The notes: generated by a model not told the origin, from the letters alone. A DNA stretch of 64,000 nucleotides from Duganella sp. BJB476 (GCF_003416895.1 NZ_QVIO01000008.1:1-64000), one strand, 5' to 3'; shown: positions 1-9,237, counted from the stretch's first letter. Made by a program: numbers and translations.

Positions 1-312
1 GTTCTGGCGAAGCCAGGCTCGATCAAGCCGCACAACCACTTCACCGGCGAGATCTATGTTCTGTCGAAAGACGAAGGCGGCCGTCATACTCCGTTCTTCA
101 ACAACTATCGTCCACAGTTCTACTTCCGTACGACTGACGTGACCGGTTCGATCGAACTGCCAGCGGACAAAGAAATGGTTATGCCAGGCGATAACGTGTC
201 GATCACCGTCAAGCTGATCAACCCGATCGCGATGGAAGAAGGTCTGCGCTTCGCTATCCGCGAAGGCGGCCGTACCGTTGGTGCAGGCGTTGTTGCTAAA
301 ATCATCGCTTAA
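1..312 (+). CDS. tuf: Elongation factor Tu, C-terminal part (cut by window start)
   Basis: These are the last 103 codons and stop of EF-Tu, the GTPase that brings aminoacyl-tRNA to the ribosome. The GTP-binding domain lies before the window. The visible part is the C-terminal beta-barrel, recognised from [32 protein letters not shown] and the ending [20 protein letters not shown]. The frame is open from base 1. It lies directly upstream of rpsJ, the usual order for the second tuf copy at the end of the str operon. Identification is certain; only the 5' end is missing. Confidence 0.97.
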   Translation, partial: VLAKPGSIKPHNHFTGEIYVLSKDEGGRHTPFFNNYRPQFYFRTTDVTGSIELPADKEMVMPGDNVSITVKLINPIAMEEGLRFAIREGGRTVGAGVVAKIIA

Positions 313-333
313 TTTTTAAGCGCTGATGTAAAG

Positions 334-372
334 CAGGGCCGACAAGGTGTGATACCATGTCGGCCCTGTTGT
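334..372 (+). terminator. Rho-independent terminator after tuf
   Basis: A perfect 11-bp stem pairs 334-344 (CAGGGCCGACA) with 358-368 (TGTCGGCCCTG). The 13-base loop can pair further (GGT/ACC), and TTGT follows. It sits 21 bases after the tuf stop and before rpsJ, so it should end the str-operon transcript or reduce read-through into rpsJ. The T-run is short. Confidence 0.7.
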
Positions 373-440
373 ACGAAAACCGTTCTTTTAAATATTGCTG
401 ACGCTACATAGTTGTCAGTTCGCTCTTTTGAGGAAATATC

Positions 441-758
441 ATGTCCGCACCAAACCAGAAAATCCGTATCCGCCTGAAAGCTTTCGACTACAAGCTGATC
501 GACCAGTCCGCACTGGAAATCGTTGACACCGCTAAGCGCACCGGCGCCGTTGTCAAGGGCCCAGTCCCACTGCCAACCCGCATCCAGCGTTTCGACGTTC
601 TGCGTTCGCCACACGTCAACAAGACCTCGCGCGACCAGTTCGAGATCCGCACCCACCAGCGCCTGATGGACATCGTCGACCCAACCGACAAGACCGTTGA
701 CGCACTGATGAAGCTGGACCTGCCAGCTGGTGTTGACGTCGAAATCAAACTGCAATAA
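441..758 (+). CDS. rpsJ: 30S ribosomal protein S10
   Basis: S10 is a small-subunit head protein that also binds NusB in antitermination complexes. The 105 residues match the family length, with [19 protein letters not shown] near the start, [22 protein letters not shown] in the middle and an acidic VDVEIKL end. A GAGGAAA ribosome site lies 5 bases before the ATG. S10 normally begins the operon that continues with rplC. Here a strong hairpin follows and rplC is 9.4 kb away, so rpsJ is probably transcribed alone or with tuf read-through. Confidence 0.97.
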   Translation: MSAPNQKIRIRLKAFDYKLIDQSALEIVDTAKRTGAVVKGPVPLPTRIQRFDVLRSPHVNKTSRDQFEIRTHQRLMDIVDPTDKTVDALMKLDLPAGVDVEIKLQ

Positions 759-1063
759 TCGTTTTCAAGCCGGCCGGCGGAGCTGTTTTTTCCGCCGCCA
801 GCTGATGATGGGGCCGGGCCTGTTCGCTAACGCGAGCGCGCCCGGCCCCATTGTCGTTTGGGCCATTGTTTTTGGCGGTAATTGTTCCAGAAAACAACAA
901 ACACACTAATAAACTAACTAAATTGTAATGTAACGTTCTGTATCACTTGTCACGTGCACCATGTGTGTGCAAAATTTGCGATAGACGTGAAAAGCTAGGT
1001 TCATCTTACCCCGGTGGACGATAGCGAACGCGCAGATTAAAACACCACATCTGGGAGCAGTTC
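759..1063. other. Intergenic region between rpsJ and the TonB receptor
   Basis: This 305-base gap holds the rpsJ terminator at 808-857 and then an AT-richer leader for the receptor gene. The leader has a short inverted repeat, GCAAAATTTGC, around 969-979 and a CACGTG at 951-956. I see no convincing -35/-10 pair and no coding frame. The GGGAG ribosome site for the next gene is at 1053-1057. Confidence 0.6.
808..857 (+). terminator. Strong hairpin terminator after rpsJ
   Basis: A perfect 12-bp GC-rich stem pairs 808-819 (ATGGGGCCGGGC) with 840-851 (GCCCGGCCCCAT). The 20-base loop contains its own TCGC/GCGA mini-stem, and TTGTCGTTTG follows. It lies 50 bases after the rpsJ stop and cuts rpsJ off from downstream genes. 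Confidence 0.7.
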
Positions 1064-3895
1064 TTGAAAAAACCACTTTTTAAAAAAAGTGCGATCGCTA
1101 TCGCATTGACCGTCGCGTTCTCGCAGCACGCCTACGCTCAGCAAGCCGCTGAAGCCGAACCTAAACTCCAACGCGTCGAAATTACCGGTTCCAGCATCAA
1201 GCGGACCACGCTTGAAGCGGCCGGGTCGGTGCAGATCCTGAGCCGCGACGACATCGAGCGCACCGGCGAGCACACCGCGCTGGGTCTGCTGCGCTCCGCC
1301 TCCGCCACCAACACCAGCATCAGCTCGACAACGAGCAGCTCGGGCAGCTTCGCCACCGGTTCGTCCGGCGTCAGCATGCGCGGCCTGGGCAAGGCATCGA
1401 CGCTGATCCTGGTTAACGGCCGCCGCATCGCTCAGTATGGCCTGGCCGACGGCGCGCAGGAAAACTTCACCAACCTGGACGCGATCGCCACCGAAGCCAT
1501 CGAACGCATCGAGATCCTGAAGGACGGCGCGTCCGCGATCTACGGCTCCGACGCGGTCGCCGGCGTGATCAACATCATTCTGCGCAAAGATTACGAAGGC
1601 GGCAAAGTCACGGTCAACTACGACACCGCCGACGGCTTCCAGGACAACCGCAACCGCAGCGCTTCGGCGATCTACGGCTACGGCGACATCGACAAGCAGG
1701 GCTTCAACACCTACCTGACCTTCGAAGGTTACAAGAGCGACGGTTTCACCCTCGGCGAACTGCGCAACAAGGTTCCCGCCTGGCACCGTCAGACCCCCGG
1801 CCGCTCGACCTGGGATGCCAAGAGCACCTACTCGCCGACCGGCAACTACTTCTTCAACAGCGCCAAGATCGTCGCCGCGCCTGGCTGCCCTGCCGACCAG
1901 ATCGACCCGGCCGACAACTTGTGCAAATGGGACGCGCTGCCGTACTCCGGCCTGGCGACCAACGCCAAGCGCTATGCCGCGGTCAGCAACACCCATTTCA
2001 AGATCGGCGCCAACATCGACGCCAACTTCGAAATCACCAACGCCGGCGCCACCAACGACTACATCGTTGCGCCGCTGAGCGTCAACAACGGCGGGACGAC
2101 CACTGCGTCCAACATCTGGTACAACGCGATCGATGGCAAGATGGTCGGCCCATACTTCTATCCGAAGCTGCCAGTCGGTAACAACGGCAATATCAACTCG
2201 CAGCCGATCGAACTGCGTGCGCGCCTGATGGACACCGGCAACGGCTTCAACTTCAACCGCACCGAGTCCGACCAGACGCGCGCCATGCTGGCACTGAACG
2301 GCTCCGTTGGCGACTTCGACTGGAAATCGGCGGCTGGTTACATGACCTCGTCGGCCACCAAGGCCACCCGTGCGGTCAGCAAGGACGGCTACACCAATGC
2401 GATCCTCAACAACACCTACAAGTTCGGCCAGAAGAACGACACGGCGTTGCTGGAATCGATGTTCCCGGTTCGTACCACCAAGGGTAAATCGAAGATTTCG
2501 TTCTTCGACGCCACCGTGTCCGGTCCGGTCGCCCAGCTGCCTGCTGGTCCGCTGAGCCTGGCCGTAGGTACCGACCTGCGCCGCGAGTCGTATGAAATGA
2601 CGAGCTCGGACAACGTGCTGCGCGGCGATGTGGTCGGCGTCTTCGGCCTGCAGGTCAAGGACACCATCAGCCACTATGCGGTCTTCTCTGAAGCGACCAT
2701 CCCGGTCGTCACGAAGCTGGAGCTGAGCGCCGCCCTGCGCGCCGACAAGAACAGCGGCTCGGAAGCGCACGTTTCGCCTAAGCTCGGCCTGAAGTTCAAC
2801 GCGACCGAAGCCCTGCTGCTGCGCGCTACGGCCTCGGGTGGCTTCCGCGCACCGAACATCGTCGAAGCCGGTAATGGCCTGGGCCGCAGCTCGGTCGCCA
2901 CCAACGTCAACGACCTGCGTCGCTGCCCGATCGCCACCACGCTGAATAATCTGGTCCAGAATTCGTCGACCGCGACCACCTCCGACAAGGCGATCGCCAA
3001 CACCTTCCTGAATAACGATTGCAAGGCACCACTGCCGAGCTTCGTGAAGTCGAATCCTGACCTGAAGCCTGAAACCTCGCGTACGTACACGCTGGGCATG
3101 GTGTTCGAGCCGGTCAAGAACTGGACACTGGCACTCGATTACTACAATATCGAGCGCAAGGATGAAATCGGCACCCGTAGCACCGGCGACATTCTGAAAG
3201 GCGAGGCTACGCTGCCAGCCGGCCAGCTGCTGCGCGTGGACAACACCGCCGCCGACAACGAGTTCCTGGCCCTGGTCAAGAAGTACGCACCGGGCACCAC
3301 CACCAACTTCCAGGGCATCGGCAAGCTGGGCCTGGTCTACAACCCGTACGTCAACAGTGGCAAGACCAAGGCATCGGGCTTCGACTTCGACATGTCCGGT
3401 AAAGTGAAGATCCCGAACGTGGGCGATCTGCGCCTGAAGCTGGACGGCACTTACGCGCTGAGCTACAAGGCCTTCCTGGTGGCCGACAACGCCTACGGCA
3501 TGAATGCGGCGGGCAACTATGACTCCGGCGGAGGCACCGGTGGTCCGCGTCTGCGCACCAAGCTGCGTGCATCGATGAAATTGGGTCAGTTCGACCACGG
3601 CGCTACGCTGAACTACTCCGGCGGCTACAGCCTGAACAGCGACGATACGCCGGACTACTGCACCGCCAACAAGGTGGCGCCGGAGAACATGGCTGCTTGC
3701 AGCCGCGTGCGTAGCACCACCACCGTGGACTACAACCTGGCCTACACCGGCATCAAGAACGTGAAGCTGAGCCTGTTCATCAGCAACCTGCTGAACCAGG
3801 ATTCGCCGATCAACTATCGCGACGGCTACGCTGTTGCGGGCAATGCACTGCCGCTGTTCCGTACCTTCGGCGCCAGCGCTTCCTACAAGTTCTAA
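1064..3895 (+). CDS. TonB-dependent outer-membrane receptor
   Basis: This 943-residue protein is an outer-membrane beta-barrel transporter powered by TonB; the substrate is not evident. Residues 1-25 form a Sec signal peptide ending AYA before QQ. The plug domain follows, starting RVEITGSSIKR, with QILSRDDIERTG, MRGLGKASTLILVNGRRI and IERIEILKDGASAIYGSDAVAGVINI. The barrel continues to a C-terminal aromatic residue (ASYKF) as expected for BAM-dependent insertion. The start is TTG, supported by GGGAG seven bases upstream and by the signal peptide beginning there. It stands alone between two terminators. The plug style resembles the large receptors of Xanthomonas and Massilia that take up carbohydrates or metal complexes; that assignment is only a guess. 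Confidence 0.93.
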   Translation: MKKPLFKKSAIAIALTVAFSQHAYAQQAAEAEPKLQRVEITGSSIKRTTLEAAGSVQILSRDDIERTGEHTALGLLRSASATNTSISSTTSSSGSFATGSSGVSMRGLGKASTLILVNGRRIAQYGLADGAQENFTNLDAIATEAIERIEILKDGASAIYGSDAVAGVINIILRKDYEGGKVTVNYDTADGFQDNRNRSASAIYGYGDIDKQGFNTYLTFEGYKSDGFTLGELRNKVPAWHRQTPGRSTWDAKSTYSPTGNYFFNSAKIVAAPGCPADQIDPADNLCKWDALPYSGLATNAKRYAAVSNTHFKIGANIDANFEITNAGATNDYIVAPLSVNNGGTTTASNIWYNAIDGKMVGPYFYPKLPVGNNGNINSQPIELRARLMDTGNGFNFNRTESDQTRAMLALNGSVGDFDWKSAAGYMTSSATKATRAVSKDGYTNAILNNTYKFGQKNDTALLESMFPVRTTKGKSKISFFDATVSGPVAQLPAGPLSLAVGTDLRRESYEMTSSDNVLRGDVVGVFGLQVKDTISHYAVFSEATIPVVTKLELSAALRADKNSGSEAHVSPKLGLKFNATEALLLRATASGGFRAPNIVEAGNGLGRSSVATNVNDLRRCPIATTLNNLVQNSSTATTSDKAIANTFLNNDCKAPLPSFVKSNPDLKPETSRTYTLGMVFEPVKNWTLALDYYNIERKDEIGTRSTGDILKGEATLPAGQLLRVDNTAADNEFLALVKKYAPGTTTNFQGIGKLGLVYNPYVNSGKTKASGFDFDMSGKVKIPNVGDLRLKLDGTYALSYKAFLVADNAYGMNAAGNYDSGGGTGGPRLRTKLRASMKLGQFDHGATLNYSGGYSLNSDDTPDYCTANKVAPENMAACSRVRSTTTVDYNLAYTGIKNVKLSLFISNLLNQDSPINYRDGYAVAGNALPLFRTFGASASYKF

Positions 3896-3916
3896 TCGCT
3901 TAGAACTGGAAGTCTG

Positions 3917-3948
3917 AAAAACCGGGCACTTGCTGCCCGGTTTTTTTT
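3917..3948 (+). terminator. Rho-independent terminator after the TonB receptor
   Basis: A 7-bp stem CCGGGCA/TGCCCGG (3922-3928 with 3934-3940) has a 5-base loop, is flanked by A5 upstream and followed by T8. This is a textbook intrinsic terminator 21 bases after the receptor stop. Confidence 0.93.
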
Positions 3949-4019
3949 CGCCTGTCGCGGCTGGACAGCGGAGCGCCGTAGCGCTAGAGTCGCTTGCCAA
4001 ATACTCAACCCTGACGACC

Positions 4020-4865
4020 ATGCTTGCTGCGCTGGACCACCACCTGCTCGACCACTCCGTCCGCCCCGGCCTGCGCGGCTGGCCGCGCTTCGCGACCGAA
4101 TTCCTGTACTTCGGCCTGAAGCAGGCGAGGGCCTGCCTGTTCGTCGCGCTGTTCTTCGGCGCGGTGCTGCTGGTGCCGCGCGCCGGCGTGCTGGGCTTGC
4201 CGCGCTACGATGTGCTGCTGATCGTGGCGCTGGCGATCCAGCTCGGCATGCTGGGAGCCGGGCTGGAGACCTGGGACGAGCTGAAGGCGGTCAGCCTGTT
4301 CCATGTGGTCGGCTTCGCGCTGGAAGTGTTCAAGGTGTCGGGGGCGATCCAGTCGTGGAGCTATCCCGACTTCGCCTACACCAAGCTGTGGGGCGTGCCG
4401 CTGTTCTCGGGCTTTATGTACGCGGCGGTGGGCAGCTACATCATCCAGGCCTGGCGCCTGTTCGACTTGCGCATCCGACATCATCCGCCGTACTGGATGG
4501 CGGTGCTGATCGCCGTGCTGATCTATGTGAATTTCTTCACCCACCACTATATCGGCGACTACCGCTGGTACCTGGCGGCCTGCGCGCTGGGCCTGTACGC
4601 CCGCACCACGGTGGTGTTCCGGCCGCTGGACCGCGAGCGCCGCATGCCGATGCTGCTGGCCTTCGTGCTGATCGGCTTTTTCATCTGGCTGGCCGAGAAC
4701 ATCAGCACTTTCTGGGGCGTGTGGCGCTATCCCAACCAGCTGGGCGCCTGGTCGGCGGTGCACGTCAGCAAGTGGAGTTCCTGGTCGCTGCTGGTGGTGA
4801 TGACCTTCACCATCGTCGCCCATCTCAAGCATATCAAGGCCAGCATCCACGTGCCCGAGCACTGA
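4020..4865 (+). CDS. DUF817 family integral membrane protein (YoaT-like)
   Basis: The 281-residue protein is mostly hydrophobic, with about eight predicted membrane segments (for example FVALFFGAVLLVP, YWMAVLIAVLIYVNFF, MLLAFVLIGFFIWLAENI). The family signature is visible around FALEVFKVSGAIQSWSYPD, GVPLFSGFMYAAVGSYI, FTHHYIGDYRWYL and ENISTFWGVWRYPNQ. DUF817 has no established function that I know of. An in-frame start at 3930 lies inside the terminator of the previous gene, so I take the ATG at 4020, although no clear ribosome site precedes it. It opens the block of genes that separates rpsJ from rplC. Confidence 0.85.
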   Translation: MLAALDHHLLDHSVRPGLRGWPRFATEFLYFGLKQARACLFVALFFGAVLLVPRAGVLGLPRYDVLLIVALAIQLGMLGAGLETWDELKAVSLFHVVGFALEVFKVSGAIQSWSYPDFAYTKLWGVPLFSGFMYAAVGSYIIQAWRLFDLRIRHHPPYWMAVLIAVLIYVNFFTHHYIGDYRWYLAACALGLYARTTVVFRPLDRERRMPMLLAFVLIGFFIWLAENISTFWGVWRYPNQLGAWSAVHVSKWSSWSLLVVMTFTIVAHLKHIKASIHVPEH

Positions 4866-4927
4866 GCGCCGGCCGGCGCGTGAATCGTTGGTGACAAGCG
4901 TTGCCGGGCTGGTAAGATTGAACCCAT

Positions 4928-6508
4928 ATGAGCGATTCTGAACTGACACTAACCTCGCCGTTGAGCGCAGCGGCCATCCACGAACGGCCGCTGCTGGCGC
5001 TGACGATACTCTGGCATCCCGACCTGGGGCGGGTCGGCGAGCAGTTTATCGGCGGCACCGGCGCGCAGACGGTCGAGCTGAGCCGCTTCCTGCCGCTGTT
5101 CCAGCGGCCCGCCGCCGAGGGGCGGGGGCTGGGACATGGCGGCATCTCGCGCGATCCGGTGCATATCGCACGCGATGGCAACGACGGCATCCGCGTGTCG
5201 GTGCCGCACAGCCGCATGGTTGTCGAGCTGAACGGCGTTGAAATCGTCGACAGCGTCTTCGTCAATGCCGCGCAGGTCGAGGCGGGCGCCGTGCTGGGAC
5301 TGGGGCGCAGCGTGCTGGTCTGTATCCACTGGATGACTTGCCTGCCCAAGGACAATGCGGTCGACGGCCTGCTGGGCGTCGGCGCCGCCGCGATCCGGGC
5401 GCGCGACCTGATACGCCAGGCCGCGGCCAGCGAGGCGCCGGTGCTGCTGCTGGGCGAAACCGGCACCGGCAAGGAAGTCGCGGCGCGCGCCATCCACGGT
5501 CTGGGCCGGCGCGCGTCGGCCGCGCTGGTCAGCGTGAACATGGCTGCGCTGAATGAGGCGCTGGCCGCGGCCGACCTGTTCGGCGCGGCGCGCGGCGCCT
5601 ATACCGGCGCGCAGGTGGCGCGCGCCGGCCTGTTTGCCGAAGCCCGCGACGGCACCTTGTTCCTCGACGAGATCGGCAATGCGCCGGCCAGCGTCCAGCC
5701 CATGCTGCTGCGCGTGCTCGAGAACGGCGTCTACCGGCCGCTGGGCGCGGCGCAGGACGTGCGCTCGAACGCGCGCCTGATCGCCGCCACCGACCAGGAT
5801 GTGTACGCCCCCTCGTTCAACCAGCCGCTGCTGCGGCGGCTGGAAAACCTGGTGATCCGCCTGGCACCGCTGCGCGCCCGGCGCGAGGACATCGGCGTGC
5901 TGATCGTGCATCTGCTGCAGGGCAATGCGGTGGCGCAGCAGGCCGGCGTGGTGTTGCCGCCGGCCCTGGTCGGCGCCCTGGCCAACTACGACTGGCCCGG
6001 CAATGTACGCCAGCTCGCGCATGTGGTCGGGCGCGCCGTGATGGGACTGGCGCAGGGTGAGTCGCCCTCGTTCGCGGCGCTGGTCGACGCGCCGCGCCTG
6101 CCGGCGCCTGCCGGCGCCGCGCCGGTCGCCGATGCCCCGGCGCCGTCGGCGCGCCGGCCCTTGTCGGCCATCGGCGAACCGGAGGTGCTGGCGGCGATGG
6201 AGGCCTGCGGCTGGACCATCCTGGCCGCCTCGGCCGCGCTGGGCGTGTCGCGGCCGTCGATGTACAAGCTGCTGGCGGCGCATCCGCAGATCCGCCGCGC
6301 CGAGCAGATCGCGCCGGAGGAGCTGCGCACCGCGCTGGCGGCCAGCGGCGGCGCGCTCGGCGCCTGCGCCTCGCTGCTCAAGACGCCGGCCGAGGCGCTG
6401 CGCCGCCGCCTCGACGCGCTCGGCCTGATCGCCTGGCCGGCCTACGGGCGTGGCGGCGTGCCGCCCGAGCTCGACGAGCTTTCCGGGTCGAAGCTGAAGA
6501 CCCGGTAG
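4928..6508 (+). CDS. FHA-like sigma-54-dependent transcriptional activator with two Fis-type HTHs
   Basis: This 526-residue protein is a bacterial enhancer-binding protein that should activate sigma-54 RNA polymerase by ATP hydrolysis. Residues 1-140 look like a degenerate FHA (phosphothreonine-binding) domain ending GAVLGLGRSVLVCIHWM. The AAA+ core has Walker A GETGTGKE at 176-183, the sigma-54 contact loop GAYTGA at 223-228 (usual form GAFTGA), Walker B FLDEIG at 245-250 and DWPGNVRQL. The C-terminus has one Fis-like HTH at about 418-452 (LAASAALGVSRPSMYKLL) and a second HTH-like segment at about 466-503 (ALGACASLLKTPAEALRRRL). A Ser/Thr kinase gene lies nearby on the other strand, and a sigma-54 promoter lies at 9473, so a phosphorylation-gated circuit is likely. 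Its last 67 bases overlap the convergent gene at 6442-7032. Confidence 0.9.
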   Translation: MSDSELTLTSPLSAAAIHERPLLALTILWHPDLGRVGEQFIGGTGAQTVELSRFLPLFQRPAAEGRGLGHGGISRDPVHIARDGNDGIRVSVPHSRMVVELNGVEIVDSVFVNAAQVEAGAVLGLGRSVLVCIHWMTCLPKDNAVDGLLGVGAAAIRARDLIRQAAASEAPVLLLGETGTGKEVAARAIHGLGRRASAALVSVNMAALNEALAAADLFGAARGAYTGAQVARAGLFAEARDGTLFLDEIGNAPASVQPMLLRVLENGVYRPLGAAQDVRSNARLIAATDQDVYAPSFNQPLLRRLENLVIRLAPLRARREDIGVLIVHLLQGNAVAQQAGVVLPPALVGALANYDWPGNVRQLAHVVGRAVMGLAQGESPSFAALVDAPRLPAPAGAAPVADAPAPSARRPLSAIGEPEVLAAMEACGWTILAASAALGVSRPSMYKLLAAHPQIRRAEQIAPEELRTALAASGGALGACASLLKTPAEALRRRLDALGLIAWPAYGRGGVPPELDELSGSKLKTR

Positions 6509-7032
6509 ACGGTCTGGTGGCCGCGCACCTTGATCGCCACGGTCAGCGCGAAGAGGGTGTCCCAACGGCCGGCGTTGACCACTTCGTGCAGGACTTCCGA
6601 TTGCCAGCGCTGCTGGTGCAGGGCGGGCGGCATGTCCGGCAGCGGAACGAAGGGATTGGCGCTGTAGAAGGAGGTGCAGGCGCCGCCGATGCCGGCGAGC
6701 GGGTGCGCGGGATTGAAAAACGGCGACGGATAGGGATAGGTGCCGGGGATGCCGGGCAGCTTGTCGGGGCTGCTGCTGAGGGCAAACATCATCGGCAAGG
6801 TGATCAGCTGGCAGTCCAGCACATGCAGCTCGGCGCCGTCGGGCAGGCCGTCGGCCAACGCCGAGACGGTGAAGTTGGGGCTGGAATCGAGCGAGAACAT
6901 GCCGGTCTGCAGGCCGTCCTGGGCCTCGGTAGGATGGCCGTCCTGGTCGAGCATTTGCCAGTACGGCGAGTCGGTGAGCTGGCGGTAGTCGAAGTGGATG
7001 TGCAGGGAGACGAACTTTTTGGCGGTGGTCAT
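6442..7032 (-). CDS. Conserved hypothetical protein downstream of the Ser/Thr kinase
   Basis: I do not recognise this 196-residue protein with confidence. It has no signal peptide or membrane segment, is rich in Pro, Ser and aromatic residues, and ends in a Ser/Gly/Pro tail. The run DTLFALTVAIKVRG followed by YRVFSFDPE faintly resembles the end of AidA/PixA inclusion-body proteins (aromatic, then a WDP/FDP motif), but this is weak. The start has a good AAAGGAAG ribosome site. It begins 27 bases after the kinase stop, so the two form an operon. Its 3' end overlaps the end of the convergent activator gene by 67 bases; both frames look genuine. Confidence 0.65.
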   Translation of the reverse strand: MTTAKKFVSLHIHFDYRQLTDSPYWQMLDQDGHPTEAQDGLQTGMFSLDSSPNFTVSALADGLPDGAELHVLDCQLITLPMMFALSSSPDKLPGIPGTYPYPSPFFNPAHPLAGIGGACTSFYSANPFVPLPDMPPALHQQRWQSEVLHEVVNAGRWDTLFALTVAIKVRGHQTVYRVFSFDPESSSSSGGTPPRP

Positions 7033-7059
7033 GATGCTTCCTTTAGAGTGGAGCAGCGG

Positions 7060-9237
7060 TTAAGGTGGCGCATTGGCGTGGTCGGCGCCCGCATAGCGCG
7101 GGTCGCGTCGCAACGCCGTCAAGTCAGGTTCGGACTCGACAAAGTGCCGTGGGTAGCCCAGCTGTATCGCCTTGGCGATTTCTGCCAGTGCTGCTGACCT
7201 GTCTTCTAGCAATTCATATGCCAGTCCGGCGCGGAAGCGCGTGCGCGCATCGGCCGGCGCCATCGCCAGCGCGCGCGCCATCTGCCGCCGGGCGTCGTCG
7301 CCGTCGCCGACCCGCGCGGCGTACAAGCCCATCTGTGATACCCAGGTCACCTCGCCCGGATCGGAGCTCAGCCGCGGCGCCAGCAGTTCGCGGGCGCGCT
7401 GGTGCGCGCGGCGCGCTTCGGCGCCGCGTCCCGGCACCCACAGCAGCGTGTCGCCGAGATTGGCCCAGTAGATGTAGTTGGCCGGGTTGCCGGTGGCGGG
7501 AGCGACGGCGTGGGTGAAGGCCTTGGCCGCGCCGACGTAGTCGCCGGCGCGAAACAGCGCGTTGCCCAGACTGTCGTAGAGGAAGCCGCTGGGCCGGATC
7601 TGCAGGCCCTGCTGCAGTATCTGCAGCGCTTCGGCGGTGCGGTTCTGGCGCAGCAGCGTGCCGCTCAGGTTGGCGTAGGCGAGCACCGCGTCGGGCTGCA
7701 CGGCGATGCTTTGCCGGTAAGCCCGCTCCGCCGCCGCGCCGTCGTTTTGCAGTTCGTGGGTGTGCGCGATCTCGTCGTAGAACACGCGTTCCTGCGGATA
7801 CAGGCGCAGGCCGGCGGCGGCGGCGGCCAGCGCCTGCGGGTAGCGCGCCAGGCGGTTCAAGCTCATGGCCCGGGTGTACAGCGCAAAGAAATCGCCCGGA
7901 TCGAGGGCCAGCGCCCGCGTCGCCGCGGCCAGCGCCGGCTCGGCGCGGTCCTGGTTCAGCAGCACCAGCGCGGCCGCCGCGTGGCCCAGCGCCACCTCGT
8001 CGTTGAGCGCCAGCGCCTGCTGGGCGCCGGCGTCGGCGCGCCGCAGCCAGACGCTGTCCTGGCCGTCGCCGGCATAGCGGAAGCTGTAGGCCAGCGACAG
8101 GCCGGCCGCCGCCGCGGCGTTGCCGGCGTCATGTTCGAGCACGCTCAGAAAGCCCCGGCTGGCCAGGTCCAGGCTGCCCGGGCGGTCGAAGGTGTGCAGC
8201 GCCGCCAGGCTGCGCTGCAACTCCTGCGCCGCCGAATAGCCCGCCGCTGCCGGGCCGGGCGGCAGGGTGGACCCGTGCGGCGCCAGCTGCCACGCGGCCA
8301 GGCCCAGCAGCACGGCCGCGGCGCCGGCGGCCATCGCGCGCGCGGCCGGGCGCGGCCAGCGCCGGCGACGCCGCCGGGCCGGCGCCGGCAGGCCGGCGCC
8401 GATGGCGTCGATGCGCTCGCATACGGCGGCCATGCCGGCCAGCCGCTGTTCCGGCCGGCGCGCCGTCATGTCGCGCACCAGTTGCACGACGGCGGCGTCG
8501 GCCGCCGGCGGAAACGGCCACTGCGCCGACGACGACTGCATCTGCGCCGCCGCCAGCGCCAGGCCGCTGAGCTGGGCGAATGGCCGCTCGCCGCACAACA
8601 GTTCGTACAGCAGCACGCCCAGCGCATAGATGTCGCCGGGGACGGCGGGCGCCCCGCCCAGCAGCCGCTCCGGCGCCATGTAGGCGATCGTGCCCTGGGG
8701 ATCGAGCAGGCTGAGCGAGGCGGTGGCCTGCGGGTCGCCGGTGCTGGCCAGGCCGAAGTCGAGGATGCGGGCGGCGCCCGACGGTTCGAGTATCACGTTC
8801 GAGGGCTTGAGGTCGCCGTGCACCAGCGTCGACGCATGGGCCTCGCGCATGGCCAGGGCCAGCTGGTGGACGATGCGCAGCGCCTCGTCCGGCGCCGGCC
8901 GGCGCTCGCGCAGCATGGCGCGCAGCGTCTGGCCGGGCACGAACTCCATGACGATGGACTGGACGTCCTGCTCGTCCTCGATGGCGTGGATCTTGACGAA
9001 GGCGGCGTGCTGCAGCGAGGCCGCCAGCCGCGCCTCGCGCACCAGGCTGGCGCCGTCGGCGACGCCGGTGGCGGCCGGGCGCAGCCGCTTGATCGCGACC
9101 GTCCGGCACAGCTTGCTGTCCCAGGCCTCGAACACTTCGCCGAAGCCCCCTTCGCCGAGCTTGCCTCGGATCTCGTAGTGCTTGATGGTGGCCGGGGCGA
9201 GGGTCATGGCGGCGGGGGCTGGGGGCGGGTGGTCCAT
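7060..9237 (-). CDS. Membrane-anchored Ser/Thr protein kinase with C-terminal TPR repeats
   Basis: The 725-residue protein has a Hanks-type kinase domain at about residues 21-285: P-loop GEGGFGEV (28-35), the lysine of VAIK at 50, catalytic HGD at 140-142 in VHGDLKPSN (HGD instead of the commoner HRD), DFG at 160-162 and YMAPERLLGG. A basic stretch and a transmembrane segment follow (AMAAGAAAVLLGLAAWQLA). The rest is tetratricopeptide-like repeats, probably periplasmic. I start it at the ATG at 9237; the frame runs open to 9627, but that would overlap the divergent gene. An inner ATG at 9207 is also possible, and neither has a clear ribosome site. Beside an FHA-type activator it is the natural candidate for the kinase that controls it. 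Confidence 0.9.
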   Translation of the reverse strand: MDHPPPAPAAMTLAPATIKHYEIRGKLGEGGFGEVFEAWDSKLCRTVAIKRLRPAATGVADGASLVREARLAASLQHAAFVKIHAIEDEQDVQSIVMEFVPGQTLRAMLRERRPAPDEALRIVHQLALAMREAHASTLVHGDLKPSNVILEPSGAARILDFGLASTGDPQATASLSLLDPQGTIAYMAPERLLGGAPAVPGDIYALGVLLYELLCGERPFAQLSGLALAAAQMQSSSAQWPFPPAADAAVVQLVRDMTARRPEQRLAGMAAVCERIDAIGAGLPAPARRRRRRWPRPAARAMAAGAAAVLLGLAAWQLAPHGSTLPPGPAAAGYSAAQELQRSLAALHTFDRPGSLDLASRGFLSVLEHDAGNAAAAAGLSLAYSFRYAGDGQDSVWLRRADAGAQQALALNDEVALGHAAAALVLLNQDRAEPALAAATRALALDPGDFFALYTRAMSLNRLARYPQALAAAAAGLRLYPQERVFYDEIAHTHELQNDGAAAERAYRQSIAVQPDAVLAYANLSGTLLRQNRTAEALQILQQGLQIRPSGFLYDSLGNALFRAGDYVGAAKAFTHAVAPATGNPANYIYWANLGDTLLWVPGRGAEARRAHQRARELLAPRLSSDPGEVTWVSQMGLYAARVGDGDDARRQMARALAMAPADARTRFRAGLAYELLEDRSAALAEIAKAIQLGYPRHFVESEPDLTALRRDPRYAGADHANAPP

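Noticed and set aside
3930-4019. Upstream start for the DUF817 gene
   Set aside because: It lies within the terminator of the preceding gene; the ATG at 4020 gives the family length.
1037-4021. 994-codon open frame antisense to the TonB receptor
   Set aside because: Shadow frame caused by GC-rich codon bias; the sense frame has signal peptide, plug motifs and a barrel end.
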